From positions 10,940,743-11,004,742 of the forward strand of contig NC_134510.1 in the NCBI RefSeq assembly GCF_027942865.1: a DNA stretch of 64,000 nucleotides, in the 5' to 3' direction. The translations under genes were made by a program, and so were the position numbers. Position 1 is the first letter of the stretch. Every line of letters starts with the position of its first letter. Below the pieces are notes generated by a model, which worked only from the letters and a program-made list of their open reading frames with translations, did not search any database and had not been told where the DNA came from. The DNA comes from Odontesthes bonariensis. Its lineage: Eukaryota > Chordata > Actinopteri > Atheriniformes > Atherinopsidae. Positions 9,467-20,936 of the stretch are shown piece after piece.

Positions 9467-9959
9467 TTGCAGACTTCTCCTAGAGAACCATTTTCACTGG
9501 CAAGGCAACCCAAGTTTACTCCTTGCTTAGCAATACCATGTCGTATTGCTATTCTGCCACTGCATCATCTTGTTTAAAGATTATTGTGGCCGCTTTACCT
9601 CCGAAGAGTTCTTGCTTCCAAATGCTATGCCTACTTTTTGTTTGCCTCAGGAGCCCTGTTAAACAACAGCCAAGACACTTGTTGCATGAGAATCTTCTGA
9701 CCACTGCTCAACAAGCTGTGTTGTCACAACCTTCTACAGTGCTTTGGGCAGGACAGAATCATTAGCAAAAGGCACATTGTTGATTATAAGGTCTTGGTTT
9801 GCACTTAACACCATAGTAAACGGGAAAGGGCTTTTGACCAAAGCAACCTGGCCTCATGTTAGGCTATTTGAAGGGGGCTATTGACATTTAGGCCGAAGAT
9901 GGGTGAGAGTATCAAAACAATCATCACTTGGTGGCAGGCAGCTGATAAAAGACCAAGCT

Positions 9960-10031
9960 CTCCCCGTCGGGGAATCGAACCCCGATCTTCCGCGTGACAG
10001 GCGGAGATACTGTCCATTATACTAACGAGGA
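9960..10031 (-). tRNA. tRNA-Asp (GTC), unit 11, C49
   Basis: C49 form, GTACCTG flank. Confidence 0.95.
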
Positions 10032-10281
10032 ATTTCTGTGTACCTGACACAGTCGTCAGACGAAAAGACAACTATCGCCAAGGAGTGAAATAAGATTTTG
10101 GTGTCCCGTTTCAAGGTGCAGGAAAATTGCTATCACAGTCCCATTACTCAGAAGGAGAGTCTTCCATGAAGCTGCATGCCTCGTCAATATTCCCCTTCAA
10201 CACGAACACAACGCAGACCCACATATTCGCTGGAATGATGCCTGGGCCCGCCGACAGTGTCATCCAATATTCCTTTTAGTA

Positions 10282-10364
10282 GTCAGGATGGCCGAGCGGT
10301 CTAAGGCGCTGCGTTCAGGTCGCAGTCTCCCCTGGAGGCGTGGGTTCAAATCCCACTTCTGACA
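10282..10364 (+). tRNA. tRNA-Leu (CAG), unit 12
   Basis: Consensus CAG gene, type B spacer with TTTTAG. Confidence 0.96.
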
Positions 10365-10857
10365 TTGCAGACTTCTCCTAGAGAAACATTTTCACTGGCA
10401 AGGCAACCCAAGTTTACTCCTTGCTTAGCAATACCATGTCGTATTGCTATTCTGCCACTGCATCATCTTGTTTAAAGATTATTGTGGCCGCTTTACCTCC
10501 GAAGAGTTCTTGCTTCCAAATGCTATGCCTACTTTTTGTTTGCCTCAGGAGCCCTGTTAAACAACAGCCAAGACACTTGTTGCATGAGAATCTTCTGACC
10601 ACTGCTCAACAAGCTGTGTTGTCACAACCTTCTACAGTGCTTTGGGCAGGACAGAATCATTAGCAAAAGGCACATTGTTGATTATAAGGTCTTGGTTTGC
10701 ACTTAACACCATAGTAAACGGGAAAGGGCTTTTGACCGAAGAAACCTGGCATCATGTTAGGCTATTTGAAGGGGGCTATTGACATTTAGGCCGAAGATGG
10801 GTGAGAGTATCAAAGCAATCATCACTTGGTGGCAGGCAGCTGATAAAAGACCAAGCT

Positions 10858-10929
10858 CTCCCCGTCGGGGAATCGAACCCCAATCTTCCGCGTGACAGGC
10901 GGAGATACTGTCCATTATACTAACGAGGA
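10858..10929 (-). tRNA. tRNA-Asp (GTC), unit 12, U49
   Basis: U49 form. Confidence 0.95.
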
Positions 10930-11179
10930 ATTTCTGTGTGACTGACACAGTCGTCAGACGAAAAGACAACTATCGCCAAGGAGTGAAATAAGATTTTGGT
11001 TTCCCCTTTCAAGGTGCAGGAAAATTGCTATCACAGTCCCATCACTCAGAAGGAGAGTCTTCCATGAAGCTGCATGCCTCGTCAATATTCCCCTTCAACA
11101 CGAACACAACGCAGACCCACATATTCGCTGGAATGATGCCTGGGCCCGCCGACAGTGTCGTCAAATATTCCTTTTAGTA

Positions 11180-11262
11180 GTCAGGATGGCCGAGCGGTCT
11201 AAGGCGCTGCGTTAAGGTCGCAGTCTCCCCTGGAGGCGTGGGTTCAAATCCCACTTCTGACA
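11180..11262 (+). tRNA. tRNA-Leu (AAG), unit 13
   Basis: AAG form, type A spacer. Confidence 0.95.
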
Positions 11263-11742
11263 TTGCAGACTTCTCCTAGAGAACCATTTTCACTGGCAAG
11301 GCAACCCAAGTTTACTCCTTGCTTAGCAATACCATGTCGTATTGCTATTCTGCCACTGCATCATCTTGTTTAAAGATTATTGTGGCCGCTTTACCTCCGA
11401 AGAGTTCTTGCTTCCAAATGCTATGCCTACTTTTTGTTTGCCTCAGGAGCCCTGTTAAACAACAGCCAAGACACTTGTTGCATGAGAATCTTCTGACCAC
11501 TGCTCAACAAGCTGTGTTGTCACAACCTTCTACAGTGCTTTGGGCAGGACAGAATCATTAGCAAAAGGCACATTGTTGATTATAAGGTCTTGGTTTGCAC
11601 TTAACACCATAGTAAACGGGAAAGGGCTTTTGACCAAAGCAACCTGGCCTCATGTTAGGCTATTTGAAGGGGGCTATTGACATTTAGGCCGAAGATGGGT
11701 GAGAGTATCAAAACAATCATCACTTGGTGGCAGGCAGCTGAT

Positions 11743-11746
11743 TAAA
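11743..11746 (-). terminator. Lost T4 terminator of Asp, unit 13
   Basis: AAAA has become TAAA on the + strand, so only T3 remains beside Asp 11756-11827. A distal T4 (AAAA at 11710-11713) is present, which would give a trailer of about 42 nt. Confidence 0.75.
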
Positions 11747-11755
11747 GACCAAGCT

Positions 11756-11827
11756 CTCCCCGTCGGGGAATCGAACCCCGATCTTCCGCGTGACAGGCGG
11801 AGATACTGTCCATTATACTAACGAGGA
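11756..11827 (-). tRNA. tRNA-Asp (GTC), unit 13, C49, weak terminator
   Basis: C49 body is intact but the nearby T4 is reduced to T3, so transcripts may run to the distal T4 at 11710-11713. Confidence 0.93.
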
Positions 11828-12077
11828 ATTTCTGTGTACCTGACACAGTCGTCAGACGAAAAGACAACTATCGCCAAGGAGTGAAATAAGATTTTGGTGT
11901 CCCGTTTCAAGGTGCAGGAAAATTGCTATCACAGTCCCATTACTCAGAAGGAGAGTCTTCCATGAAGCTGCATGCCTCGTCAATATTCCCCTTCAACACG
12001 AACACAACGCAGACCCACATATTCGCTGGAATGATGCCTGGGCCCGCCGACAGTGTCGTCAAATATTCCTTTTCGTA

Positions 12078-12160
12078 GTCAGGATGGCCGAGCGGTCTAA
12101 GGCGCTGCGTTCAGGTCGCAGTCTCCCCTGGAGGCGTGGGTTCAAATCCCACTTCTGACA
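12078..12160 (+). tRNA. tRNA-Leu (CAG), unit 14
   Basis: Consensus CAG gene on a TCGTCAAA/TTTTCG spacer. Confidence 0.96.
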
Positions 12161-12653
12161 TTGCAGACTTCTCCTAGAGAAACATTTTCACTGGCAAGGC
12201 AACCCAAGTTTACTCCTTGCTTAGCAATACCATGTCGTATTGCTATTCTGCCACTGCATCATCTTGTTTAAAGATTATTGTGGCCGCTTTACCTCCAAAG
12301 AGTTCTTGCTTCCAAATGCTATGCCTACTATTTGTTTGCCTCAGGAGCCCTGTTAAACAACAGCCAAGACACTTGTTGCATGAGAATCTTCTGACCACTA
12401 CTCAACAAGCTGTGTTGTCACAACCTTCTACAGTGCTTTGGGCAGGACAGAATCATTAGCAAAAGGCACATTGTTGATTATAAGGTCTTGGTTTGCACTT
12501 AACACCATAGTAAACGGGAAAGGGCTTTTGACCGAAGAAACCTGGCATCATGTTAGGCTATTTGAAGGGGGCTATTGACATTTAGGCCGAAGATGGGTGA
12601 GAGTATCAAAGCAATCATCACTTGGTGGCAGGCAGCTGATAAAAGACCAAGCT

Positions 12654-12725
12654 CTACCCCTCGGGGAATCGAACCCCGATCTTCCGCGTGACAGGCGGAG
12701 ATACTGTCCATTATACTAACGAGGA
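12654..12725 (-). tRNA. tRNA-Asp (GTC), unit 14, acceptor mismatches
   Basis: Reference for the mismatched form: the 3' acceptor strand reads AGGGGTA instead of ACGGGGA (G71T at 12656, C67G at 12660), giving C2-U71 and G6-G67 mismatches. The 5' strand has no matching change. Anticodon, C38, G73 and both promoter boxes are intact. Possibly a transcribed but unstable tRNA. Confidence 0.8.
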
Positions 12726-12975
12726 ATTTCTGTGTGCCTGACACAGTCGTCAGACGAAAAGACAACTATCGCCAAGGAGTGAAATAAGATTTTGGTGTCC
12801 CGTTTCAAGGTGCAGGAAAATTGCTATCACAGTCCCATTACTCAGAAGGAGAGTCTTCCATGAAGCTGCATGCCTCGTCAATATTCCCCTTCAACACGAA
12901 CACAACGCAGACCCACATATTCGCTGGAATGATGCCTGGGCCCGCCGACAGTGTCATCCAATATTCCTTTTCGTA

Positions 12976-13058
12976 GTCAGGATGGCCGAGCGGTCTAAGG
13001 CGCTGCGTTCAGGTCGCAGTCTCCCCTGGAGGCGTGGGTTCAAATCCCACTTCTGACA
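12976..13058 (+). tRNA. tRNA-Leu (CAG), unit 15
   Basis: Consensus CAG gene, type B spacer with TTTTCG. Confidence 0.96.
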
Positions 13059-13551
13059 TTGCAGACTTCTCCTAGAGAAACATTTTCACTGGCAAGGCAA
13101 CCCAAGTTTACTCCTTGCTTAGCAATACCATGTCGTATTGCTATTCTGCCACTGCATCATCTTGTTTAAAGATTATTGTGGCCGCTTTACCTCCGAAGAG
13201 TTCTTGCTTCCAAATGCTATGCCTACTTTTTGTTTGCCTCAGGAGCCCTGTTAAACAACAGCCAAGACACTTGTTGCATGAGAATCTTCTGACCACTGCT
13301 CAACAAGCTGTGTTGTCACAACCTTCTACAGTGCTTTGGGCAGGACAGAATCATTAGCAAAAGGCACATTGTTGATTATAAGGTCTTGGTTTGCACTTAA
13401 CACCATAGTAAACGGGAAAGGGCTTTTGACCGAAGAAACCTGGCATCATGTTAGGCTATTTGAAGGGGGCTATTGACATTTAGGCCGAAGATGGGTGAGA
13501 GTATCAAAGCAATCATCACTTGGTGGCAGGCAGCTGATAAAAGACCAAGCT

Positions 13552-13623
13552 CTCCCCGTCGGGGAATCGAACCCCAATCTTCCGCGTGACAGGCGGAGAT
13601 ACTGTCCATTATACTAACGAGGA
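13552..13623 (-). tRNA. tRNA-Asp (GTC), unit 15, U49
   Basis: U49 form. Confidence 0.95.
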
Positions 13624-13873
13624 ATTTCTGTGTGACTGACACAGTCGTCAGACGAAAAGACAACTATCGCCAAGGAGTGAAATAAGATTTTGGTTTCCCC
13701 TTTCAAGGTGCAGGAAAATTGCTATCACAGTCCCATCACTCAGAAGGAGAGTCTTCCATGAAGCTGCATGCCTCGTCAATATTCCCCTTCAACACGAACA
13801 CAACGCAGACCCACATATTCGCTGGAATGATGCCTGGGCCCGCCGACAGTGTCGTCAAATATTCCTTTTAGTA

Positions 13874-13956
13874 GTCAGGATGGCCGAGCGGTCTAAGGCG
13901 CTGCGTTAAGGTCGCAGTCTCCCCTGGAGGCGTGGGTTCAAATCCCACTTCTGACA
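13874..13956 (+). tRNA. tRNA-Leu (AAG), unit 16
   Basis: AAG form, type A spacer; trailer variant GCAGTCTT. Confidence 0.95.
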
Positions 13957-14449
13957 TTGCAGTCTTCTCCTAGAGAACCATTTTCACTGGCAAGGCAACC
14001 CAAGTTTACTCCTTGCTTAGCAATACCATGTCGTATTGCTATTCTGCCACTGCATCATCTTGTTTAAAGATTATTGTGGCCGCTTTACCTCCGAAGAGTT
14101 CTTGCTTCCAAATGCTATGCCTACTTTTTGTTTGCCTCAGGAGCCCTGTTAAACAACAGCCAAGACACTTGTTGCATGAGAATCTTCTGACCACTGCTCA
14201 ACAAGCTGTGTTGTCACAACCTTCTACAGTGCTTTGGGCAGGACAGAATCATTAGCAAAAGGCACATTGTTGATTATAAGGTCTTGGTTTGCACTTAACA
14301 CCATAGTAAACGGGAAAGGGCTTTTGACCGAAGAAACCTGGCATCATGTTAGGCTATTTGAAAGGGGCTATTGACATTTAGGCCGAAGATGGGTGAGAGT
14401 ATCAAAGCAATCATCACTTGGTGGCAGGCAGCTGATAAAAGACCAAGCT

Positions 14450-14521
14450 CTCCCCGTCGGGGAATCGAACCCCAATCTTCCGCGTGACAGGCGGAGATAC
14501 TGTCCATTATACTAACGAGGA
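14450..14521 (-). tRNA. tRNA-Asp (GTC), unit 16, U49
   Basis: U49 form. Confidence 0.95.
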
Positions 14522-14771
14522 ATTTCTGTGTGACTGACACAGTCGTCAGACGAAAAGACAACTATCGCCAAGGAGTGAAATAAGATTTTGGTTTCCCCTT
14601 TCAAGGTGCAGGAAAATTGCTATCACAGTCCCATCACTCAGAAGGAGAGTCTTCCATGAAGCTGCATGCCTCGTCAATATTCCCCTTCAACACGAACACA
14701 ACGCAGACCCACATATTCGCTGGAATGATGCCTGGGCCCGCCGACAGTGTCGTCAAATATTCCTTTTAGTA

Positions 14772-14854
14772 GTCAGGATGGCCGAGCGGTCTAAGGCGCT
14801 GCGTTAAGGTCGCAGTCTCCCCTGGAGGCGTGGGTTCAAATCCCACTTCTGACA
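14772..14854 (+). tRNA. tRNA-Leu (AAG), unit 17
   Basis: AAG form, type A spacer; second of three AAG genes in a row. Confidence 0.95.
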
Positions 14855-15347
14855 TTGCAGACTTCTCCTAGAGAACCATTTTCACTGGCAAGGCAACCCA
14901 AGTTTACTCCTTGCTTAGCAATACCATGTCGTATTGCTATTCTGCCACTGCATCATCTTGTTTAAAGATTATTGTGGCCGCTTTACCTCCGAAGAGTTCT
15001 TGCTTCCAAATGCTATGCCTACTTTTTGTTTGCCTCAGGAGCCCTGTTAAACAACAGCCAAGACACTTGTTGCATGAGAATCTTCTGACCACTGCTCAAC
15101 AAGCTGTGTTGTCACAACCTTCTACAGTGCTTTGGGCAGGACAGAATCATTAGCAAAAGGCACATTGTTGATTATAAGGTCTTGGTTTGCACTTAACACC
15201 ATAGTAAACGGGAAAGGGCTTTTGACCAAAGCAACCTGGCCTCATGTTAGGCTATTTGAAGGGGGCTATTGACATTTAGGCCGAAGATGGGTGAGAGTAT
15301 CAAAACAATCATCACTTGGTGGCAGGCAGCTGATAAAAGACCAAGCT

Positions 15348-15419
15348 CTCCCCGTCGGGGAATCGAACCCCGATCTTCCGCGTGACAGGCGGAGATACTG
15401 TCCATTATACTAACGAGGA
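15348..15419 (-). tRNA. tRNA-Asp (GTC), unit 17, C49
   Basis: C49 form, GTACCTG flank. Confidence 0.95.
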
Positions 15420-15669
15420 ATTTCTGTGTACCTGACACAGTCGTCAGACGAAAAGACAACTATCGCCAAGGAGTGAAATAAGATTTTGGTGTCCCGTTTC
15501 AAGGTGCAGGAAAATTGCTATCACAGTCCCATCACTCAGAAGGAGAGTCTTCCATGAAGCTGCATGCCTCGTCAATATTCCCCTTCAACACGAACACAAC
15601 GCAGACCCACATATTCGCTGGAATGATGCCTGGGCCCGCCAACAGTGTCGTCAAATATTCCTTTTAGTA

Positions 15670-15752
15670 GTCAGGATGGCCGAGCGGTCTAAGGCGCTGC
15701 GTTAAGGTTGCAGTCTCCCCTGGAGGCGTGGGTTCAAATCCCACTTCTGACA
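15670..15752 (+). tRNA. tRNA-Leu (AAG), unit 18, T39 variant
   Basis: Reference for the T39 form: GGTTGCAG replaces GGTCGCAG, so the last anticodon-stem pair becomes G31-U39 wobble. Linked to CCAACAG in the spacer. Confidence 0.93.
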
Positions 15753-16245
15753 TTGCAGACTTCTCCTAGAGAACCATTTTCACTGGCAAGGCAACCCAAG
15801 TTTACTCCTTGCTTAGCAATACCATGTCGTATTGCTATTCTGCCACTGCATCATCTTGTTTAAAGATTATTGTGGCCGCTTTACCTCCGAAGAGTTCTTG
15901 CTTCCAAATGCTATGCCCACTTTTTGTTTGCCTCAGGAGCCCTGTTAAACAACAGCCAAGACACTTGTTGCATGAGAATCTTCTGACCACTGCTCAACAA
16001 GCTGTGTTGTCACAACCTTCCACAGTGCTTTGGGCAGGACAGAATCATTAGCAAAAGGCACATTGTTGATTATAAGGTCTTGGTTTGCACTTAACACCAT
16101 AGTAAACGGGAAAGGGCTTTTGACCAAAGCAACCTGGCCTCATGTTAGGCTATTTGAAGGGGGCTATTGACATTTAGGCCGAAGATGGGTGAGAGTATCA
16201 AAACAATCATCACTTGGTGGCAGGCAGCTGATAAAAGACCAAGCT

Positions 16246-16317
16246 CTCCCCGTCGGGGAATCGAACCCCGATCTTCCGCGTGACAGGCGGAGATACTGTC
16301 CATTATACTAACGAGGA
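16246..16317 (-). tRNA. tRNA-Asp (GTC), unit 18, C49
   Basis: C49 form; CAGATGAA replaces CAGACGAA in its 5' flank. Confidence 0.95.
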
Positions 16318-16567
16318 ATTTCTGTGTACCTGACACAGTCGTCAGATGAAAAGACAACTATCGCCAAGGAGTGAAATAAGATTTTGGTGTCCCGTTTCAA
16401 GGTGCAGGAAAATTGCTATCACAGTCCCATTACTCAGAAGGAGAGTCTTCCATGAAGCTGCATGCCTCGTCAATATTCCCCTTCAACACGAACACAACGC
16501 AGACCCACATATTCGCTGGAATGATGCCTGGGCCCGCCGACAGTGTCATCCAATATTCCTTTTAGTA

Positions 16568-16650
16568 GTCAGGATGGCCGAGCGGTCTAAGGCGCTGCGT
16601 TCAGGTCGCAGTCTCCCCTGGAGGCGTGGGTTCAAATCCCACTTCTGACA
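16568..16650 (+). tRNA. tRNA-Leu (CAG), unit 19
   Basis: Consensus CAG gene, type B spacer with TTTTAG. Confidence 0.96.
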
Positions 16651-17143
16651 TTGCAGACTTCTCCTAGAGAAACATTTTCACTGGCAAGGCAACCCAAGTT
16701 TACTCCTTGCTTAGCAATACCATGTCGTATTGCTATTCTGCCACTGCATCATCTTGTTTAAAGATTATTGTGGCCGCTTTACCTCCGAAGAGTTCTTGCT
16801 TCCAAATGCTATGCCTACTATTTGTTTGCCTCAGGAGCCCTGTTAAACAACAGCCAAGACACTTGTTGCATGAGAATCTTCTGACCACTGCTCAACAAGC
16901 TGTGTTGTCACAACCTTCTACAGTGCTTTGGGCAGGACAGAATCATTAGCAAAAGGCACATTGTTGATTATAAGGTCTTGGTTTGCACTTAACACCATAG
17001 TAAACGGGAAAGAGCTTTTGACCGAAGAAACCTGGCCTCATGTTAGGCTATTTGAAGGGGGCTATTGACATTTAGGCCGAAGATGGGTGAGAGTATCAAA
17101 GCAATCATCACTTGGTGGCAGGCAGCTGATAAAAGACCAAGCT

Positions 17144-17215
17144 CTCCCCGTCGGGGAATCGAACCCCGATCTTCCGCGTGACAGGCGGAGATACTGTCCA
17201 TTATACTAACGAGGA
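17144..17215 (-). tRNA. tRNA-Asp (GTC), unit 19, C49
   Basis: C49 form with the GACTG flank usual for U49. Confidence 0.95.
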
Positions 17216-17465
17216 ATTTCTGTGTGACTGACACAGTCGTCAGACGAAAAGACAACTATCGCCAAGGAGTGAAATAAGATTTTGGTGTCCCCTTTCAAGG
17301 TGCAGGAAAATTGCTATCACAGTCCCATCACTCAGAAGGAGAGTCTTCCATGAAGCTGCATGCCTCGTCAATATTCCCCTTCAACACGAACACAACGCAG
17401 ACCCACATATTCGCTGGAATGATGCCTGGGCCCGCCAACAGTGTCGTCAAATATTCCTTTTAGTA

Positions 17466-17548
17466 GTCAGGATGGCCGAGCGGTCTAAGGCGCTGCGTTA
17501 AGGTTGCAGTCTCCCCTGGAGGCGTGGGTTCAAATCCCACTTCTGACA
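17466..17548 (+). tRNA. tRNA-Leu (AAG), unit 20, T39 variant
   Basis: T39 form, CCAACAG in spacer. Confidence 0.93.
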
Positions 17549-18041
17549 TTGCAGACTTCTCCTAGAGAACCATTTTCACTGGCAAGGCAACCCAAGTTTA
17601 CTCCTTGCTTAGCAATACCATGTCGTATTGCTATTCTGCCACTGCATCATCTTGTTTAAAGATTATTGTGGCCGCTTTACCTCCGAAGAGTTCTTGCTTC
17701 CAAATGCTATGCCCACTTTTTGTTTGCCTCAGGAGCCCTGTTAAACAACAGCCAAGACACTTGTTGCATGAGAATCTTCTGACCACTGCTCAACAAGCTG
17801 TGTTGTCACAACCTTCTACAGTGCTTTGGGCAGGACAGAATCATTAGCAAAAGGCACATTGTTGATTATAAGGTCTTGGTTTGCACTTAACACCATAGTA
17901 AACGGGAAAGGGCTTTTGACCGAAGAAACCTGGCATCATGTTAGGCTATTTGAAGGGGGCTATTGACATTTAGGCCGAAGATGGGTGAGAGTATCAAAGC
18001 AATCATCACTTGGTGGCAGGCAGCTGATAAAAGACCAAGCT

Positions 18042-18113
18042 CTCCCCGTCGGGGAATCGAACCCCGATCTTCCGCGTGACAGGCGGAGATACTGTCCATT
18101 ATACTAACGAGGA
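18042..18113 (-). tRNA. tRNA-Asp (GTC), unit 20, C49
   Basis: C49 form. Confidence 0.95.
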
Positions 18114-18236
18114 ATTTCTGTGTGCCTGACACAGTCGTCAGACGAAAAGACAACTATCGCCAAGGAGTGAAATAAGATTTTGGTGTCCCGTTTCAAGGTG
18201 CAGGAAAATTGCTATCACAGTCCCATTACTCAGAAG

Positions 18237-18242
18237 CTGCAG
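18237..18242. other. Palindrome-making cluster, upstream of unit 21
   Basis: GGAGAGT context replaced by CTGCAG; five of six bases changed, completing TGCAGCTTC-CAT-GAAGCTGCA. Confidence 0.85.
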
Positions 18243-18363
18243 CTTCCATGAAGCTGCATGCCTCGTCAATATTCCCCTTCAACACGAACACAACGCAGAC
18301 CCACATATTCGCTGGAATGATGCCTGGGCCCGCCGACAGTGTCATCCAATATTCCTTTTCGTA

Positions 18364-18446
18364 GTCAGGATGGCCGAGCGGTCTAAGGCGCTGCGTTCAG
18401 GTCGCAGTCTCCCCTGGAGGCGTGGGTTCAAATCCCACTTCTGACA
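18364..18446 (+). tRNA. tRNA-Leu (CAG), unit 21
   Basis: Consensus CAG gene; type B spacer carrying the CTGCAG palindrome. Confidence 0.96.
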
Positions 18447-18939
18447 TTGCAGACTTCTCCTAGAGAAACATTTTCACTGGCAAGGCAACCCAAGTTTACT
18501 CCTTGCTTAGCAATACCATGTCGTATTGCTATTCTGCCACTGCATCATCTTGTTTAAAGATTATTGTGGCCGCTTTACCTCCGAAGAGTTCTTGCTTCCA
18601 AATGCTATGCCTACTATTTGTTTGCCTCAGGAGCCCTGTTAAACAACAGCCAAGACACTTGTTGCATGAGAATCTTCTGACCACTGCTCAACAAGCTGTG
18701 TTGTCACAACCTTCTACAGTGCTTTGGGCAGGACAGAATCATTAGCAAAAGGCACATTGTTGATTATAAGGTCTTGGTTTGCACTTAACACCATAGTAAA
18801 CGGGAAAGGGCTTTTGACCGAAGAAACCTGGCATCATGTTAGGCTATTTGAAGGGGGCTATTGACATTTAGGCCGAAGATGGGTGAGAGTATCAAAGCAA
18901 TCATCACTTGGTGGCAGGCAGCTGATAAAAGACCAAGCT

Positions 18940-19011
18940 CTACCCCTCGGGGAATCGAACCCCGATCTTCCGCGTGACAGGCGGAGATACTGTCCATTAT
19001 ACTAACGAGGA
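18940..19011 (-). tRNA. tRNA-Asp (GTC), unit 21, acceptor mismatches
   Basis: Mismatched form as unit 14, C38 intact. Confidence 0.8.
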
Positions 19012-19261
19012 ATTTCTGTGTGCCTGACACAGTCGTCAGACGAAAAGACAACTATCGCCAAGGAGTGAAATAAGATTTTGGTGTCCCGTTTCAAGGTGCA
19101 GGAAAATTGCTATCACAGTCCCATTACTCAGAAGGAGAGTCTTCCATGAAGCTGCATGCCTCGTCAATATTCCCCTTCAACACGAACACAACGCAGACCC
19201 ACATATTCGCTGGAATGATGCCTGGGCCCGCCGACAGTGTCATCCAATATTCCTTTTCGTA

Positions 19262-19344
19262 GTCAGGATGGCCGAGCGGTCTAAGGCGCTGCGTTCAGGT
19301 CGCAGTCTCCCCTGGAGGCGTGGGTTCAAATCCCACTTCTGACA
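19262..19344 (+). tRNA. tRNA-Leu (CAG), unit 22
   Basis: Consensus CAG gene, type B spacer with TTTTCG. Confidence 0.96.
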
Positions 19345-19837
19345 TTGCAGACTTCTCCTAGAGAAACATTTTCACTGGCAAGGCAACCCAAGTTTACTCC
19401 TTGCTTAGCAATACCATGTCGTATTGCTATTCTGCCACTGCATCATCTTGTTTAAAGATTATTGTGGCCGCTTTACCTCCGAAGAGTTCTTGCTTCCAAA
19501 TGCTATGCCTACTTTTTGTTTGCCTCAGGAGCCCTGTTAAACAACAGCCAAGACACTTGTTGCATGAGAATCTTCTGACCACTGCTCAACAAGCTGTGTT
19601 GTCACAACCTTCTACAGTGCTTTGGGCAGGACAGAATCATTAGCAAAAGGCACATTGTTGATTATAAGGTCTTGGTTTGCACTTAACACCATAGTAAACG
19701 GGAAAGGGCTTTTGACCGAAGAAACCTGGCATCATGTTAGGCTATTTGAAGGGGGCTATTGACATTTAGGCCGAAGATGGGTGAGAGTATCAAAGCAATC
19801 ATCACTTGGTGGCAGGCAGCTGATAAAAGACCAAGCT

Positions 19838-19909
19838 CTCCCCGTCGGGGAATCGAACCCCAATCTTCCGCGTGACAGGCGGAGATACTGTCCATTATAC
19901 TAACGAGGA
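19838..19909 (-). tRNA. tRNA-Asp (GTC), unit 22, U49
   Basis: U49 form; GAACAC replaces GACAAC in its 5' flank. Confidence 0.95.
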
Positions 19910-20159
19910 ATTTCTGTGTGACTGACACAGTCGTCAGACGAAAAGAACACTATCGCCAAGGAGTGAAATAAGATTTTGGTTTCCCCTTTCAAGGTGCAGG
20001 AAAATTGCTATCACAGTCCCATCACTCAGAAGGAGAGTCTTCCATGAAGCTGCATGCCTCGTCAATATTCCCCTTCAACACGAACACAACGCAGACCCAC
20101 ATATTCGCTGGAATGATGCCTGGGCCCGCCGACAGTGTCGTCAAATATTCCTTTTAGTA

Positions 20160-20242
20160 GTCAGGATGGCCGAGCGGTCTAAGGCGCTGCGTTAAGGTCG
20201 CAGTCTCCCCTGGAGGCGTGGGTTCAAATCCCACTTCTGACA
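20160..20242 (+). tRNA. tRNA-Leu (AAG), unit 23
   Basis: AAG form, type A spacer; GCAGTCTT trailer. Confidence 0.95.
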
Positions 20243-20735
20243 TTGCAGTCTTCTCCTAGAGAACCATTTTCACTGGCAAGGCAACCCAAGTTTACTCCTT
20301 GCTTAGCAATACCATGTCGTATTGCTATTCTGCCACTGCATCATCTTGTTTAAAGATTATTGTGGCCGCTTTACCTCCGAAGAGTTCTTGCTTCCAAATG
20401 CTATGCCTACTTTTTGTTTGCCTCAGGAGCCCTGTTAAACAACAGCCAAGACACTTGTTGCATGAGAATCTTCTGACCACTGCTCAACAAGCTGTGTTGT
20501 CACAACCTTCTACAGTGCTTTGGGCAGGACAGAATCATTAGCAAAAGGCACATTGTTGATTATAAGGTCTTGGTTTGCACTTAACACCATAGTAAACGGG
20601 AAAGGGCTTTTGACCGAAGAAACCTGGCATCATGTTAGGCTATTTGAAGGGGGCTATTGACATTTAGGCCGAAGATGGGTGAGAGTATCAAAGCAATCAT
20701 CACTTGGTGGCAGGCAGCTGATAAAAGACCAAGCT

Positions 20736-20807
20736 CTCCCCGTCGGGGAATCGAACCCCAATCTTCCGCGTGACAGGCGGAGATACTGTCCATTATACTA
20801 ACGAGGA
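20736..20807 (-). tRNA. tRNA-Asp (GTC), unit 23, U49
   Basis: U49 form with GCCTG flank. Confidence 0.95.
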
Positions 20808-20930
20808 ATTTCTGTGTGCCTGACACAGTCGTCAGACGAAAAGACAACTATCGCCAAGGAGTGAAATAAGATTTTGGTGTCCCGTTTCAAGGTGCAGGAA
20901 AATTGCTATCACAGTCCCATTACTCAGAAG

Positions 20931-20936
20931 CTGCAG
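20931..20936. other. Palindrome-making cluster, upstream of unit 24
   Basis: Same five-base change; three units (2694 bp) from the first. Confidence 0.85.

Larger units (their letters stand above)
11000..14530 (+). repeat. Segment shared with ~43.3-46.8 kb (offset 32,323 bp)
   Basis: Units 13-16 and 49-52 share the T3 terminator, the following mismatched Asp with C38 intact, an ACTACTC change in the convergent spacer, and GAAAGGGGC beside the last Asp. Edges approximate. Confidence 0.65.

Noticed and set aside
16346-16648. Open frame of 100 codons on + in units 19, 27 and 57
   Set aside because: It ends inside tRNA-Leu and exists only because one spacer change (CAGATGAA) makes an ATG. It is present in three duplicated copies only.
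18233-18246. CTGCAG palindrome as a regulatory protein site
   Set aside because: It is in only eight of 71 units and is fully explained by a template switch using the neighbouring GAAGCTGCA.
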